Shown piece by piece: positions 51,251 through 62,579 of a stretch of DNA of 64,000 nucleotides (position 1 is the first letter of the stretch; every line of letters starts with the position of its first letter). The notes below the pieces were generated by a model, which was given only the letters and a program-made list of their open reading frames with translations, was not told the origin of the DNA and did no database searches. The translations under genes and the position numbers were made by a program. The DNA comes from Prorocentrum cordatum (taxonomy: Eukaryota; Sar; Dinophyceae; Prorocentrales; Prorocentraceae). Location of the stretch: positions 67,001 to 131,000 of the forward strand of contig CAUYUJ010019944.1 of assembly GCA_963575745.1 (NCBI GenBank), in the 5' to 3' direction.

Positions 51251-52254
51251 TAACGTATGAATCCGAAACGTGCAATCGGGGTGGACGTCCGAGCGATGGC
51301 GAAAAGGGAAGACAGGGGAGTGTGGGGCTTTTCAGGAGCCTTCCCGGCCTCTGAACCACCTTGGGGCCTCCTGGGAAACCTCCAGGTGCTCCCGAGAAGG
51401 TCCTTGTTCTCCGAGAGACCCCCCAGCCTTCGCCTTCTTAGGAGGCGTCCCCTGTTCCCCTTGGGGGCGAGGGGGGACGGGCAAGGAAAACAGGAGGGAG
51501 GACGAGGAGGACGAGGCGGTGGAGGGGAAGGGGGAAGGAGACCTCTCCATCGTTGCGTGTCCCCGTTGTCCTCCTTCTTAGTCGGGAAGAGGGGGATGAT
51601 GAGGCTGATGATGAGGATGAGGAGGTGCAAGGAGCTGCAGTTGGGAGGGACTGTGTGTGTGTGTGCTTTGTTGCGGGATGGGATATTCGGAGGACAGCTG
51701 TGGCGTGGGGGCGAGCCACGGAACCAGCCTTCCCAATAGTACGTAGCACAAGTGCGGCAGGCTCGCGCCGTGTCGGTCCAGCGGCGACCCCAACGCGGGC
51801 GTTCATGGTCGAACGCCACCCGTGGCCCAGAATCGGTCATTGTTGAACCATGCGTGCGATCGTTGAATATTTGACGGATCTATGCGTCGTCTGAAGCCGC
51901 TGCGCACATTACAGGCCACCGCGCGAATTTGTCGTCCGTGGTATCGAGGAGGAGGAACGCAGGGGCGGGGAGGTCGAAACGATACAACGTGGGGGTGAGC
52001 GACGATACCAGCTCTCACACCACTACCTGGGTGTTGCAGTTCATTGCAAAAGGGCGTGCTTACCGCAGGTCCGCATCGTGTCGACGCGGCGGCGACCCCA
52101 GCGCGATCGTCCAAGGATGAAAACACCCAGTGGTCCGGAACCGGCCGACGCCGAGCGAACTGTTCGATCGTTGTCGGCGATCAGATCCACGCGGTGTCAG
52201 ACGACCAGCGAGAAGGTCGTCACCGCGCGAACCTGCCGTGTCCTTCCCCCGCAG
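51251..52254. repeat. Diverged GTGTCG..GGCGACCCC repeats; no gene
   Basis: 51770-51860, 52076-52245 and 57603-57785 share CGGCGACCCC, a GATCGT/CGTTC block, CGCGGTGTCAG and GCGAACCTGCC-like ends in order. This is a dispersed repeat of about 170-180 bp. GGA-rich and GATGAGG patches lie at 51490-51625. No gene. Confidence 0.6.
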
Positions 52255-52380
52255 GAGTACGACCAGCTGAGGCAGCAGGCCGCGTACTACGCCTACCTGG
52301 CCCAGGCTCCCTCCCTCTCGGCGGGGCGGTGGCGGGGACAGTGGCCGGGCTGGGCGCGGGGAATGTGCACACAGTGCGAG
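52255..52380 (+). CDS. Putative exon with good 3' splice site, Gln/Tyr/Ala-rich
   Basis: A pyrimidine-rich CCTTCCCCCGCAG acceptor precedes GAGTACGACCAGCTGAGGCA, frame EYDQLRQQAAYYAYLAQAPS and then a Gly/Trp-rich stretch. GC3-rich codons and the QQAAYYAY composition look like a disordered tail of an RNA-associated protein. The donor may lie near 52310-52390. A MITE begins 13 bp after this segment. Of all the candidate exons here, this has the best splice signal. Confidence 0.45.
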
Positions 52381-52392
52381 GGATGAGGATAG

Positions 52393-52555
52393 TCAGGAGG
52401 GGAAAAAACACACAGACACAATTAATCCTCGATTCCCCAGAAAATATGGGAAAATATGGGAAGTGGGGGGGAATACAGAAACCCAGAAAATATGGGAAAA
52501 TATGGGGAATATTTTTATTTGTGTGTATTTATTTGTGTGTCCTGGGGCCCCTTCA
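52393..52555 (+). mobile_element. TCAGG MITE, copy with GATAG target duplication
   Basis: TCAGGAGGGGAAAAAACACA at the left and TGTGTGTCCTGGGGCCCCTT-CA at the right, with GATAG on both sides (52388-52392 and 52556-52560). Interior AATTAATCCTCGATTCCCCA and two ATATGGGAAAATATGGG blocks. The cleanest copy in the window. Confidence 0.88.
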
Positions 52556-53119
52556 GATAGGATTGGGTCGGGCGGGTGGTACGGTCGGGGCGCTGAAGAA
52601 GGAGCCCTTTTCGTTTGGGAGGGGCTCCGTGTTCCGTAGTTGTTTTTTGCAGTGTTCCTTTGTGTTTTCCGTCGTTTTCCGTGGAACATCGGAGTTTAAC
52701 TTATGGGAAAAAGGGGCCCCGTTCCTTATTCAGGGTTCCTTGGGTCAACGCCCCAACTGCACGGGGGGCTGGCCCACATGGGGGGTGAAAAAGAGAGAGC
52801 CATTTCAGGGGTCTCTTCTTCACTCCCCAATGGCGCCGTCCCCCATTGCCGCCCGGCCGGAGGTGGCGCTCGTGCCGGGCGGTGCACGAATGGAGCTGCG
52901 TGGGCGCGTCTAAGTTGCTTCGTGCCCGCTCCCCCAGCGTAGCGCCCCTCGGGGTGGAGCCGGGCGCTGCGAACGCTGCAGGAGACGGCACCCCTCCTTC
53001 CTCTCCTCCTCCTCCTCCTCCCCCTCCTCCTCCTCCTCCTCCTTTCCTCTCCCTCCTCCTTCTCCTCCTCCTCCTCCTCCTCCTCCTCCTCTTCCTCTCC
53101 CTCCTCCTCCTCCTCCTCC

Positions 53120-53151
<32 letters not shown>

Positions 53152-53180
53152 CTCCTCCTCCTCCTCCTCCTCTGGGGGCA
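52556..53180. repeat. Non-coding DNA and (CTC)n tract
   Basis: 52556-52985 has no recognisable gene. From about 53000 to 53172 it is CTC/TCC repeat with TTCCTCTC interruptions. Confidence 0.75.
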
Positions 53181-53245
53181 GGTCGGCCACCACCGACGCC
53201 ACGGGCTCCCCTGGTGAGGGTGGGGACTCCCCTGCTTGCCCGCAG

Positions 53246-53431
53246 GCTCTTCGCTTCGGGGCGCCCCCCCTGGGGGAGCCTCAGGCCTTCGGCCAAGGAG
53301 TCCTCGCTCTCGACCCACGCGCTCCTGGGACCCCTGCGGCAGCAGGGGCCCCCGCGGGGCCGGCCCCGCCGTGGCAGCACGGGCCCTCGCTGGGAGCAGC
53401 CTGCAGACCGGGGGGGCGCGGGCCCACCGCG
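53246..53431 (+). CDS. Putative Pro/Gly-rich exon
   Basis: Acceptor CTTGCCCGCAG, then frame ALRFGAPPLGEPQAFGQGVL, ALDPRAPGTPAAAGAPAGPA, PPWQHGPSLGAACRPGG and a possible donor GTGATG at 53432. The frame is GC3-rich and not repetitive. Pro/Gly/Gln composition suits a disordered linker. No domain. It lies 0.9 kb after the 52.26-kb candidate on the same strand. Confidence 0.4.
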
Positions 53432-53454
53432 GTGATGCGCCCAGAGGACACGCG

Positions 53455-53754
53455 CGCTGTGGTGACGACGAGGACGGCGATGAGAATGATGATGCTGAGA
53501 GCGATGAGGGCGATAAAGATGATAACCAAGACGATGATGATAATGAGGGCGAGGGAGAAGAAGAAAGACGAGGCATGGGAATCATACTTGGATTGCCTAT
53601 ACTGATACGAGTACATTATTCAGACTATGAAGAATGATGCGAATAGTAATCGTACGACTACTAAGAGACCTAAGGATACTATCAAACTGGATAATATTAT
53701 TACTACTACTAAAACTACTACTCCTACTCCTACTCTTACTACTACTCCTACTCT

Positions 53755-53819
<65 letters not shown>

Positions 53820-53841
53820 GTACTACTACTAGTACTAGTAA

Positions 53842-53872
<31 letters not shown>

Positions 53873-53906
53873 TACTACTACTATACTGTACTAGTACTAG
53901 TACTAG

Positions 53907-53956
<50 letters not shown>

Positions 53957-54440
53957 ACTACTACTACTACTACTACTACGACCACGACCACCCACCACCA
54001 CCCCACCACCACACACCACCACCCACCACCACACCACCACCACCACCACCACCACTACCACTACCACCACCACCACTACCACCACTACCACCCTACCACC
54101 ACTACCACCACTACACCACTACCACCACCACCACCACCACCACCACCACCACCACCACTACTAGTAGTACTACTACTACTACTACTACTACTGCTACTAA
54201 TGATAATCACAAAATTTTTTCCCATTATTATGATGAAGAACACGGATCACACTACGCATACTAATACTGTTACGAATGCGAACGCTAAGGGTACTAATAG
54301 TATTCATGCTCATAATATGTGTGATCGTAGTACTACACCATTGCCAGTAAGTGTAATCTTAAACTAAGAGATGTAGTTACGATACTAGTTACTACGCATA
54401 ATAATAAGGCTGCGAAATAACCGAAGACAAGTCATAATAA
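53455..54440 (+). repeat. (GAT)n, (ACT)n and (CCA)n tracts
   Basis: GATGATG-rich 53475-53560, ACTACT 53700-53970, CCACCA 53985-54150, ACT again to 54190. AT-rich sequence follows to 54430. Poly-Thr/Leu/Tyr frames are artefacts. Confidence 0.93.
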
Positions 54441-55240
54441 GCGGCGTATGATTCACTATCGCAAGATGTGGCCTTGCTTTGGCCCCGCAGCACTGCAGGG
54501 CTGTGGCTCTTCTCCCGGGCGCTCCGGCGAATCCTGGACCTCATGCTTGCCCACGAGGGCAAGAGGCCTATTGGGCGTACGCGTGGTGGGGTTATTCCAG
54601 GAAGACGATCACAATTTCCCAGAGTTTAGAAGCCGAGGGGTCTCTGTCCCAAGTGTCAAGGATATTGCAACCTTCTGGCCAACGCTCGACGGGATCTGGG
54701 CCAATGGCGGAGGGTGGAAACCGTCCCGTTAGAAGGCAGGCAGCGCCCTTGGCGAAACGCTTGCAAACAGACCAGACCCGGCTCGCCGAGATGGGTTCGC
54801 AAACATCCGAAACAGTCCAGCTATTCGGGTGGGCCTCTTGCGAGCGGCCTTCTTTAGACCACATGGGGATCCTGATCCTGGAGCAGATTCCGAGGGCTGC
54901 CTGCCCCGCCAGAGGGACCCCCCCGCGAGGTCGTTCTGAGGCTAGCCTCGGGCCCTCGCTGAATCGACGGGCGATGCGGCCTCCCTTAAGGACGGAGGAC
55001 TGGGCAAGCTCCTGCCAGGGCTGCTTGGACGCTGCGCCGCCCGCTGCCACCGCGGTCGCCGCTTCTAGGCAGCTCCCAGGATCGCTAAGTCCGTCTAGCG
55101 GCTGGGTTCCTGAGAGGGGTCTCAAGAGGTTGTTGGTGGCCTCTGCCAGATGCGCGCTGGCCCTGGTGAGAGACTCCCGAGGCCCCCCCACAAAGTGACG
55201 CCCCCCACGACCCCACTCCTTCTTGGCCAGGCTTCGCATC
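54441..55240 (-). other. Open, non-repetitive frame of unknown nature
   Basis: The - strand has a 215-codon frame (55239-54592; segments such as HLAEATNNLLRPLSGTQPLD and VWSVCKRFAKGAACLLTGRF) with balanced composition. The + strand has a similar-length frame over the same DNA. Helical, protein-like segments continue upstream on the - strand past one stop (LEAAASLIDCLFRQRGGLRE). It could be an eroded coding segment or chance in GC-rich DNA. I recognise no family. Confidence 0.25.
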
Positions 55241-55408
55241 TGAGCTCACAGCATTCGCAGCGGGAGCCACTGGACCGTGGAGGCCGTCGATCGCTTGGCA
55301 AGCTCGCGCAGCCCCCCACGCTGCCGAAAAAGGCAATCTATCAAGCTTGCAGCTGCCTCCAGGGTCCTCCACCTCTCCCTCCTCCTCCTCCTCCTCCTGG
55401 ACGCCTCC

Positions 55409-55443
<35 letters not shown>

Positions 55444-55692
55444 CTCCTCCTCCTCCTCCTCCTCCTCCTCCTCCCCCTCCTGCTCTTGCGCGAGCCATTC
55501 GTACGCAGTCTCTCCAGAGGGTCGGGTGGGCGAGAGCCCTAACCTCAGGAATCACGGGGCCTCGGGGAGCTCTCTCGCACGGGCTCCCCCAAGTCCTCCG
55601 AGGGCTTGGAACAACCGTTGCTAAACGTGACCGTTTTTTATTTAGTCTTTTGCCGAACGGCGCGGGCCCTCGCCCCCCCCCCCCCCCTCTCC
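55241..55692. repeat. (TCC)n tract and flanks
   Basis: TCC/CTC repeat at about 55376-55478. The rest is mixed sequence with a C-run at 55673-55686. No gene. Confidence 0.75.
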
Positions 55693-55845
55693 CCCCATGG
55701 ATTGGAATTTGGCTGTTTTTGGCGCCTGTTTCGAGCAGGGGGGGTCCCTCCCCCAGAGGCCGCACTCTTGCAAACAGTCGCACCAAGCAGCGGTCCGGAG
55801 CCAGACTCCCCCCCTTGCCGCCCGATGTCGAAACGCGTAATGAAA
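55693..55845. repeat. Dispersed repeat, copy 2 (partner 39508-39662)
   Basis: CCCCATGG, CTGTTTCGAGCAGG, TTGCAAACAGTCGCA and GGTCCGGAGCCAGAC in the same order as copy 1. Confidence 0.75.
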
Positions 55846-56260
55846 GAACGCTCACAAACCTCGGCGGGGCCCATGAGGCTTTGAGTTCAAGCGAGACAGC
55901 AGCTTGCGGGCCCGTGGGAATGTCTAGGATCGTGTCGAGCGACAAGACCTAGCAGGCATTGTGAGATAGCGAGATAATCTGGAGACCTCCCACCGCACGA
56001 TGGGTCATCATGATTCAGAATCTGGAAGCCAGCGCGTCCTGGTCAGGCGGGTGCAATCCGTTCTTCGGCCGCTATGTTAAACTCGCCCGCTAGAGTAGCT
56101 GGCCACCCGGTGGAGCACACCAAGTGTGAGAGAAGTCTTAGGAGCTTGCAGCCCTTTAGACCACGTCCTTCCTTAGTAATTATGCATCTATATATATATA
56201 CACAAGCAGGGAGTCAGAGCGTAAGAGAGTGAGGGATCGAGAGAGAGAGAGAGAAGGAGA
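55846..56260. other. No recognisable feature
   Basis: Mixed-composition sequence ending in (GA)n at about 56235-56262. No gene or repeat end identified. Confidence 0.45.
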
Positions 56261-57150
56261 GGCAACGATATATGCATGCATGCATACATACATGCATACA
56301 TCCAGACACACATACATGCATACATACATACATACATACATACATACATACACACGTACACGCAGACATCCATACAGACATGCATACATACACACATACG
56401 TACCCTTACACATACAATCATACACACATGCATACATACTTACTTACATACACACATACATACACACATACATACATTTATAGACATACATACACAACTA
56501 CACCCATACCTATATACATACATACATTCACACATACACATGCACACATTCACATACACATGCACACATACAAGCGCGCACACACACATATCGACATACA
56601 TGTCTACACACACCTACACATACATACGACCACACACACATACACACATACACGCAAACATACACATATACCCATACATACATACATACACACATACATA
56701 CATACATACATGCATACAGACATACACACATACATGGATATACACACATACATACACACATGCATACATACAAACCTACACACATACATACATACACACA
56801 TACATACATACATACATACATACATACGTACATGCAGACGCACACGCATACTCTCACACACATACATACATACACACATACAAACAAACACACATACATC
56901 CATACATACATGCATCCTTGCAGACACATACATTCATCCATTCATACAACCATCCACACATACACACATGCATTTATACATGCATGCATACATACATGCA
57001 TATCTGCATATATATATATATATGTATACATCTATCTATGTACGCACATACATACATGAACACGTACACACATATATGCACTCATACATGCATATACACA
57101 TACGTACACACATACATTCGTATACGTATATGCACTAACGCATATAGCAA
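56261..57150 (+). repeat. ~0.9-kb (CATA)n tetranucleotide tract
   Basis: CATACATA with CACA, TGCA and CGTA variants, and a TATA patch at 57007-57022. The tetranucleotide in three frames gives Tyr/Ile/His/Thr frames, all artefacts. Confidence 0.95.
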
Positions 57151-57930
57151 CAACTAAACGTGTACCGTAGGGGAGAGCGATGCTAACTGACCCACCTGGC
57201 GGTGAGCTTCCTCTTCAGACACATTGTTCCTGCAGGGCTTGACTCCACAGGCGGCCAAGTCCAGCACTCCTCCCGTGTGCTCCGGAAGGACGTCTCCCGT
57301 GCGCAGCGCTGGACCCGAATAGACGATGTACCCTGCCTTGTGCGGCTGGAGCTGCGGCGATTCTGGCCAGCCATCGGGCCCTGTCAAAGGCAGGTGAGCG
57401 ACGCAGAAACACGCGGTCGACTGGGCTGACGTTCGCTCGTGAGCTGCCCGCGCAAGCTCGCGCGTGAGCGCCCTCGTCTCCACAGGCGTGCCGCGCTGGC
57501 GGCCCGCGTAAGCCGCCGTGTAAGGTCACTGTTTCATCTCGCGTCAGACCCGTTTGTTTTCGTCGCTCAGATGTCAGGGTCTCTCCCTCTCTGCGATCGG
57601 TTCGTGTCGTGTCGACCGGCGGCGACCCCGCCAGCAGCGTTCAACGTTGAGTGCCGCGGCCGGCCCAGAGTCGCTCGATGTGGAACGATTTGGACGTCTC
57701 GGAAACGGCCAATCGTTCAAGGTTGAACGATCCCCGCGGTGTCAGGAACCAGCGCAGGGGTCGACACGACGTGAACCTGCCGTATCGTGGTGCAGCCGTT
57801 CCAGGAGCTCTCTGCCAGTCGGCCAGGCTTTCGAGAGCTTGCTGATCACCCGGATGGCTCCGTCCTGGGATCCGCCGTGGATTCCGGGCGGCTCTCCCTG
57901 GCCCTGACTCCCTTCGCCGACCGGGTTAGG
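57151..57930. repeat. Dispersed repeats: GCGTAAG copy 2 and GGCGACCCC copy 3
   Basis: 57437-57547 matches 7768-7890 (GCTGGCGGCCCGCGTAAGCC). 57603-57785 matches 52076-52245. 57180-57430 is non-repetitive with no recognised gene. Confidence 0.65.
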
Positions 57931-58480
57931 AGGAGGACGAGATGGAGGTGAAGAAGGAGGAGGAGGAGGAGGAGGAGGAGGAGGACGAGGAGGAGGAGGA
58001 GGAGGAGGATGAGAGAGGATGAAGGGAGGAGGAGGAGGAGGAGAGGTAGGCGGAAGTAGGAGGAGGATGGGGAGGCGGAGGAGGAGTCAGGAGGAGGATG
58101 ATGGAGTGGAGGAGGTGAGGAGGATGAGGAGAGGGCGGAGGAGGAGGAGGATGAGGAGGAGGAGAGAGAGGTAGGAGTGAGGAGGAGTAGGGGCGGGTAG
58201 GGGGGAGGGGGAAGAGGAGGAGGAGTAGAGGCGGAGGAGGAGGAGGATGAGGAGAGGAAGAGGAGGAGGAGGTGAGGATGATGGGGGAGGAGGAGGAGGA
58301 GGAGAGAGGGAGGAGTAGCGGGGAGGAGGAGGGGAGGAGGAGGAGGAGGAGTAGGCGGGAGGAGTGATTATTATGAGGATGGAGGATTGGAGTCGGATGA
58401 GGAGGAGGAGGAGTCGGAGGAGGAGGAGGAGGAGGAGGAGGAGAGGAGGTTGGGGACGACGAGGAGGAGGACGAGGACGA
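57931..58480 (+). repeat. Degenerate (GGA)n tract
   Basis: GGA/GAGGAT repeats over about 540 bp with GGTAGG and GGCGGA interruptions. Long frames are artefacts. Confidence 0.93.
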
Positions 58481-58583
58481 GGAGGAGCAGCTGCGGAGCA
58501 GATGAACATCGCCCAAACAGACGAGGCCCCGACGACGGCGACGGGCGACGGGGATCGCGCCGGCGCCGGCCCGGTTGCACGGG

Positions 58584-58665
58584 CGAGGCCGACCAGCAGC
58601 GCCAGCAGGGCGGCGCCCAGGCGGCTGCCGCCCAGGCGGCCTTCGCTCAGCAGGGCGGGTGCCCC
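58584..58665 (+). CDS. Putative exon, Gln/Ala-rich
   Basis: Frame DQQRQQGGAQAAAAQAAFAQ followed by QGGCPL, from codons such as GCC, CAG, GGC and TTC. Similar in style to 27.73, 41.42 and 52.26 kb. The flanks become trinucleotide repeats (CGACGA, GTCGTC, 58683-58780). Splice limits are not clear. Confidence 0.35.
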
Positions 58666-58679
58666 CTCGCAGCGCGCGC

Positions 58680-59140
58680 GAGTCGTCGTCGACGACGACG
58701 ACGACAACGTCGTCGTCTCGTCGTCGCCGTCGTCGCGGTCGCCGTCGCCGTCGCAGTCGCCGTCGCCGTCGCCGTCGTCGTTGGGGGCGGTTTTCCCAGC
58801 CCTTTGGCAGCGCGCGCGTGGGGGGCCCGGGGGGGTTGAACGCAACAATGTTGATGTGTTTCTCTCAGAACCCGTCACTTACCGGGCATCCGACGAGTTG
58901 TTGTCTAAATGAGCGGCGCCAGAGGTCCCGACCTGCCCCCCGGGGCAATGTGGTCCCATGTTCATTTTGATAGCCCCGGGGTCAGATCACCCCACGTGGC
59001 CGGGTGATTTTGACCGTGCCAGCCTCCAGCCACCACTGCGCAGCCCGTGACGCAGGGTGGCCTGTTGTGGAATGGAGGGCCATTCGAAATGCTCTCAGTA
59101 CCCCCCCCTATGCCAAGGGTTGTCTTGGACCTGTCAATGG
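58680..59140. repeat. GTC/GCC repeat and mixed sequence
   Basis: CGTCGC trinucleotide tract at 58683-58785. The remainder has no recognisable gene. Confidence 0.6.
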
Positions 59141-59276
59141 TCAGGATGGGAAGAGACACAGACACAATGAATCGTCGATCCCCAGGAGACTATGGGAACG
59201 TATGGGAAGCGCGGGCGGCAGAGGAGCACCCAGAGCGTATAGAAAAGTATGGCACATCCCGGGAGTTGTGCTTGTT

Positions 59277-59318
<42 letters not shown>

Positions 59319-59330
59319 AGGGCCCCCTCA
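59141..59330 (+). mobile_element. TCAGG MITE copy with expanded (GT)n
   Basis: Left end TCAGGATGGGAAGAGACACA, CAATGAATCGTCGATCCCCA, TATGGGAACGTATGGGAAGC; the right end GTGTCCCAGGGCCCCCTCA is preceded by a ~30-bp (GT)n tract. More diverged than the 52-kb copy. Confidence 0.8.
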
Positions 59331-59816
59331 CTGGAGGGCCGCCCGAAATGCTTTCAGTGCGCCCCCCTCGCCAGGCCTCGTCCTGGGCCCGTCGGGGCGG
59401 CCCCGCCGCACAAACCCGCGCGCGGGCGAGCGGCGGCACCGTGCCGATGCGGAGCAGGCCCCCGCTGTTCGCACCTCCTGCCCAGAGGAGGCTTCCGAGT
59501 GCAGAGGAGCCTCCTCTGGACTCGAGAGGAGGAGGACGGGTCTGCTTTCGAGTCCAGAGGAGCCTCCTCTGGACCCGAAAGGAGGTGGTCCTCCTTTCGG
59601 GTCGACCACCTCTCCTCCTCTGAGGAGGAGGAGGGGTGGTCGACCCGAGAGTCAGGAGCGAAGGAAGGACGTGCACGTACACGAGTCCACGCTGGGTTCG
59701 AGAGTACGCATGTCGCGAGTGTTTGTATCACGCGGCCAGTCTCGCGGATCGAGGGGCCGTGTTCATGTACATAGCTGGGCGCGTACTTCTTTCGTGGGCT
59801 CCCTATGAATTCAGAG
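59331..59816. repeat. Palindromic GAGTCCAGAGGAGCCTCCTC repeats
   Basis: Between 59478 and 59660 the DNA is built from short palindromes: AGAGGAGCCTCCTCTGGACT (twice), AGGAGGTGGTCCTCCTTTCG and GGGTCGACC in both orientations. Probably unstable, hairpin-forming. No gene. Confidence 0.65.
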
Positions 59817-60086
59817 GGGGAAATCTGGTTGACCCGAAAGGGGGTCCAGCTGCAAAGGGGGTGGTGCAATAGACCTGGTGCAGTAGATTGGTGGGTTACA
59901 ACAGCTTTGGGGCGTGCAATACATTCCAGGGCGTAACTGTATTGCTGGAATTTCGCGTGCAATACATTGGTTGCAATACAACGCAACACAATTCTCCGGC
60001 GCAAGACATTTGCAACGCATTTGCCCCAAATCTGTTTCACCACCTCCTTTGAGCTGGATTCCCTTTTGGGTCAACCAAGGGAAAGG
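59817..60086. mobile_element. Foldback element with ~55-bp arms
   Basis: The left arm (AAATCTGGTTGACCCGAAAG, GGGGTCCAGCTGCAAAGGGG, GTGGTG) pairs with the reverse complement of the right arm (TTGGTTGACCCAAAAGGGAA, TCCAGCTCAAAGGAGGTGGT, GAAACAG). The interior repeats GCAATACATT words. No target duplication identified and no coding capacity. Confidence 0.72.
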
Positions 60087-60915
60087 GTACCCATACCGCT
60101 ACCCCTTCGCCCGTTTGCCCTTTGTTGGGCCTGCCGGGAGGCCCTCGTGGCCACCGCTGGACTCGCCTCGAAATCCTGGTCAGAACGCGCCCCGGGAGGT
60201 GTCCAGGGAGTAGCGGTATGGCTGCCTTTTGGTTTCCCCCAGAATGCATTTTCCTCGCTGCCACTGTCCGAGAGGGGGACTGTCCAGGCCCTGGCGAATT
60301 GGCGAGCGGATCTGGAGGCCGAAGAAACCCTCGATTCTGCATCCCAGACCCTCTGAGAGGCGGAGTGGAAGTTTCAGAGTCCGATCGAGAACGTCGAAGT
60401 GGTTGCACGACTTGGCGGCGGCGGTCTTGCCGTGTTTTCCGAAGGTGGTGCACCAGCCACCGCAGAGGCGTGTGCGTCCGCGCAAGGTCATAGCCACAGC
60501 TACACGCTGGCACAGTTGGGAACACTGGTTGTGGGGCTACCAGTGTGCGAGCTGTCTTTCTTTTTCCTGGGGGCCCCCTTGGGTAGACCCGAGGTGGTCT
60601 GTCAGGAGCCCCCAGATCGTCTGTGCTCTCGTTTGGCCAATGCCCCGAGCAACGGTCACAAGCCAGCGAGCACGCAGATGATGACTTGCCTTTCCTCTTC
60701 TATGTGGTGTGCGCCAGCTGCACTCAGGAGGAGATAAGGAAGCTAGCTGCACCGTGCAAGCCAGAAGCTCATACATATAGGTGGCGCGAACGCCCCGTCG
60801 AGACTGGAGCGGGGCTTGCGCCCCAGGCGTGATGCACGTGTGACGTGTGCGGCATGGGAAGTGCCCGTTTCTGGCCCCGAGGTCCGTGCATTCGCCATTG
60901 CTTCTGGGCGGGAGT
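60087..60915. other. Mixed sequence; no gene identified
   Basis: A + strand frame at about 60380-60560 (VEVVARLGGGGLAVFSEGGA, PATAEACASAQGHSHSYTLA, QLGTLVVGLPVCELSFFFL) is non-repetitive and GC3-rich in part, but has no defined limits or recognised family, so I do not call it a gene. Confidence 0.35.
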
Positions 60916-61425
60916 CCTCCGCTTCCTCCTCCTCCTCCTCCTCCTCCTCCTCCTCCTCCTCCTCCTCCTCCCCCTCCCTCCTCCTCCTCCCCCTCCCTCC
61001 TCCTCCTCCTCCTCCGCCTCCGCCTCCGCCTCCGCCTCCGCCTCCGCCTCCGCCCCCCTGGCGTGCTTTCTTGCTAGAAGATTTCGGACAGCCGAGCAAA
61101 GGGCAGCAGCGAGGAGAGGACCTCCCACGGCCGGCGAGGGCCCGCGTGGGCCGCCGAGGGCCTCCTCCTCCTCCTCCTCCTCCGCGTCCTCCTCCGTCTC
61201 AGCTCCTCCTCCTCCTCCTCCCTCCCGTCGTTCTCGTGTTGCCTTTTGTAGGAGTGTGTTGGGCGTGTTTGGCATATCGTGGTCCTCCCTCTCCACCTCC
61301 TCTTCCTCCTCCTCCTCACTCCTGGAGGCCTTTCTAACCATCATCATTACCAGCAACAGCACGATCATCACTGTCATCAGCATCATCGTCATCATCATCA
61401 TCATCACCATCACCATCACCATCAC

Positions 61426-61498
<73 letters not shown>

Positions 61499-61770
61499 GT
61501 CATCATCGTCATCATCATCATCGGCATCGACAGCGTCATGTAGCATCATGAGCATAAGCATCATGGTAAAGACCGCCACCATCTCATTATCATCCTGCTA
61601 TAAAGCCCCATCCTCATATTCATCATCACCATCATGCGCATGTTCAGACGCTCATCACCAAACATGATGTGTTGTATCGTCGCCAGCGTCATCACCAACA
61701 TCCCCCTCCCCCTCCTCCTCCTCCTCCTCCTCCTCCTCCTCCTCATCATCATTATCCGTGTCCAGCAGTT
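60916..61770 (+). repeat. TCC, CCTCCG and CAT tracts
   Basis: TCC tract 60921-61012, (CCTCCG)n 61010-61058, TCC again 61163-61230 and 61295-61320, (ATC)n 61378-61520, TCC 61700-61745. Confidence 0.93.
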
Positions 61771-62171
61771 GTCACTACAGCGGTCTGGCGGGCATTACAC
61801 CAGTCAGTCAAAAGCGGGACGCAACGTGGACCCATTCTGATGTGCATGTTGAAATGGTTACTGCTCAACAATGACGAGCACTACACATTCTTTCGTGTAA
61901 CGCCTTCTTCCGGTGAATTGTTTCCTGGTGAAAGGCGCGCGGCCGGTGTAGACACGATTTGGCCAGTGCAATGTCCAATTTATCGCGCGTGGGACGAGAC
62001 ATCTTTCTGAGATCCGCGCCGCGAAGCGGTGGCAACACCGTGGAGTTGCGAGGGTCCTGGGGCCCGACACGACGCAAGACGCCACCCGTTGTGAACAAGC
62101 ATTTGTCACGCCCGGATCTCGGGGTCCTCCTCCTCCTCCTCTTCCTCCTCTTAGTCCTCCTCCTCCTCCTC
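61771..62171. other. No recognisable feature
   Basis: Mixed sequence ending in a short TCC tract (62126-62172) that hosts the next MITE. No gene. Confidence 0.45.
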
Positions 62172-62337
62172 TCAGGAGGGAAAAGACACAGACACAATTA
62201 ATGGTCGATTCTCCAGAAAATATCGGATAATATGGGAAGTGGGGGGGATGGCAGCAACCCAGAACATATTGGAAAGTATGCGGGATCCTGTTATTTGTGT
62301 GTGTGTGTGTTTATTTGTGTGTCCCAGGGCCCCCTCA
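62172..62337 (+). mobile_element. TCAGG MITE inserted in a TCC tract
   Basis: TCAGGAGGGAAAAGACACAG at the left, GTGTGTCCCAGGGCCCCCTC-A at the right, and TCCTC on both sides; the repeat context weakens the target-duplication call. The interior has ACACAATTAATGGTCGATTC and TATGGGAAGTGGGGGG. Confidence 0.83.
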
Positions 62338-62479
62338 TCCTCCTCCTCATGGCCGGGCCTGTCGCTTTCCCTCCGCAGAGGCCTATCTGGCTCGAGCCGA
62401 GCCCCGCGCGCTCCGCCCATGCGCTCCCTCCCCGCGCTCCGGTTCCGCTCCCACGCCATGCGGCGCTCCGCCGCGGTCC

Positions 62480-62579
62480 NNNNNNNNNNNNNNNNNNNNN
62501 NNNNNNNNNNNNNNNNNNNNNNNNNNNNNNNNNNNNNNNNNNNNNNNNNNNNNNNNNNNNNNNNNNNNNNNNNNNNNNN
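62480..62579. other. Assembly gap (100 N)
   Basis: Exactly 100 unknown bases, the usual placeholder for a gap of unknown length. Frames crossing it have no meaning. Confidence 0.99.

Noticed and set aside
52556-52990. Open frame joining the MITE and downstream sequence
   Set aside because: It starts inside repeat DNA, crosses the MITE and has no family features.
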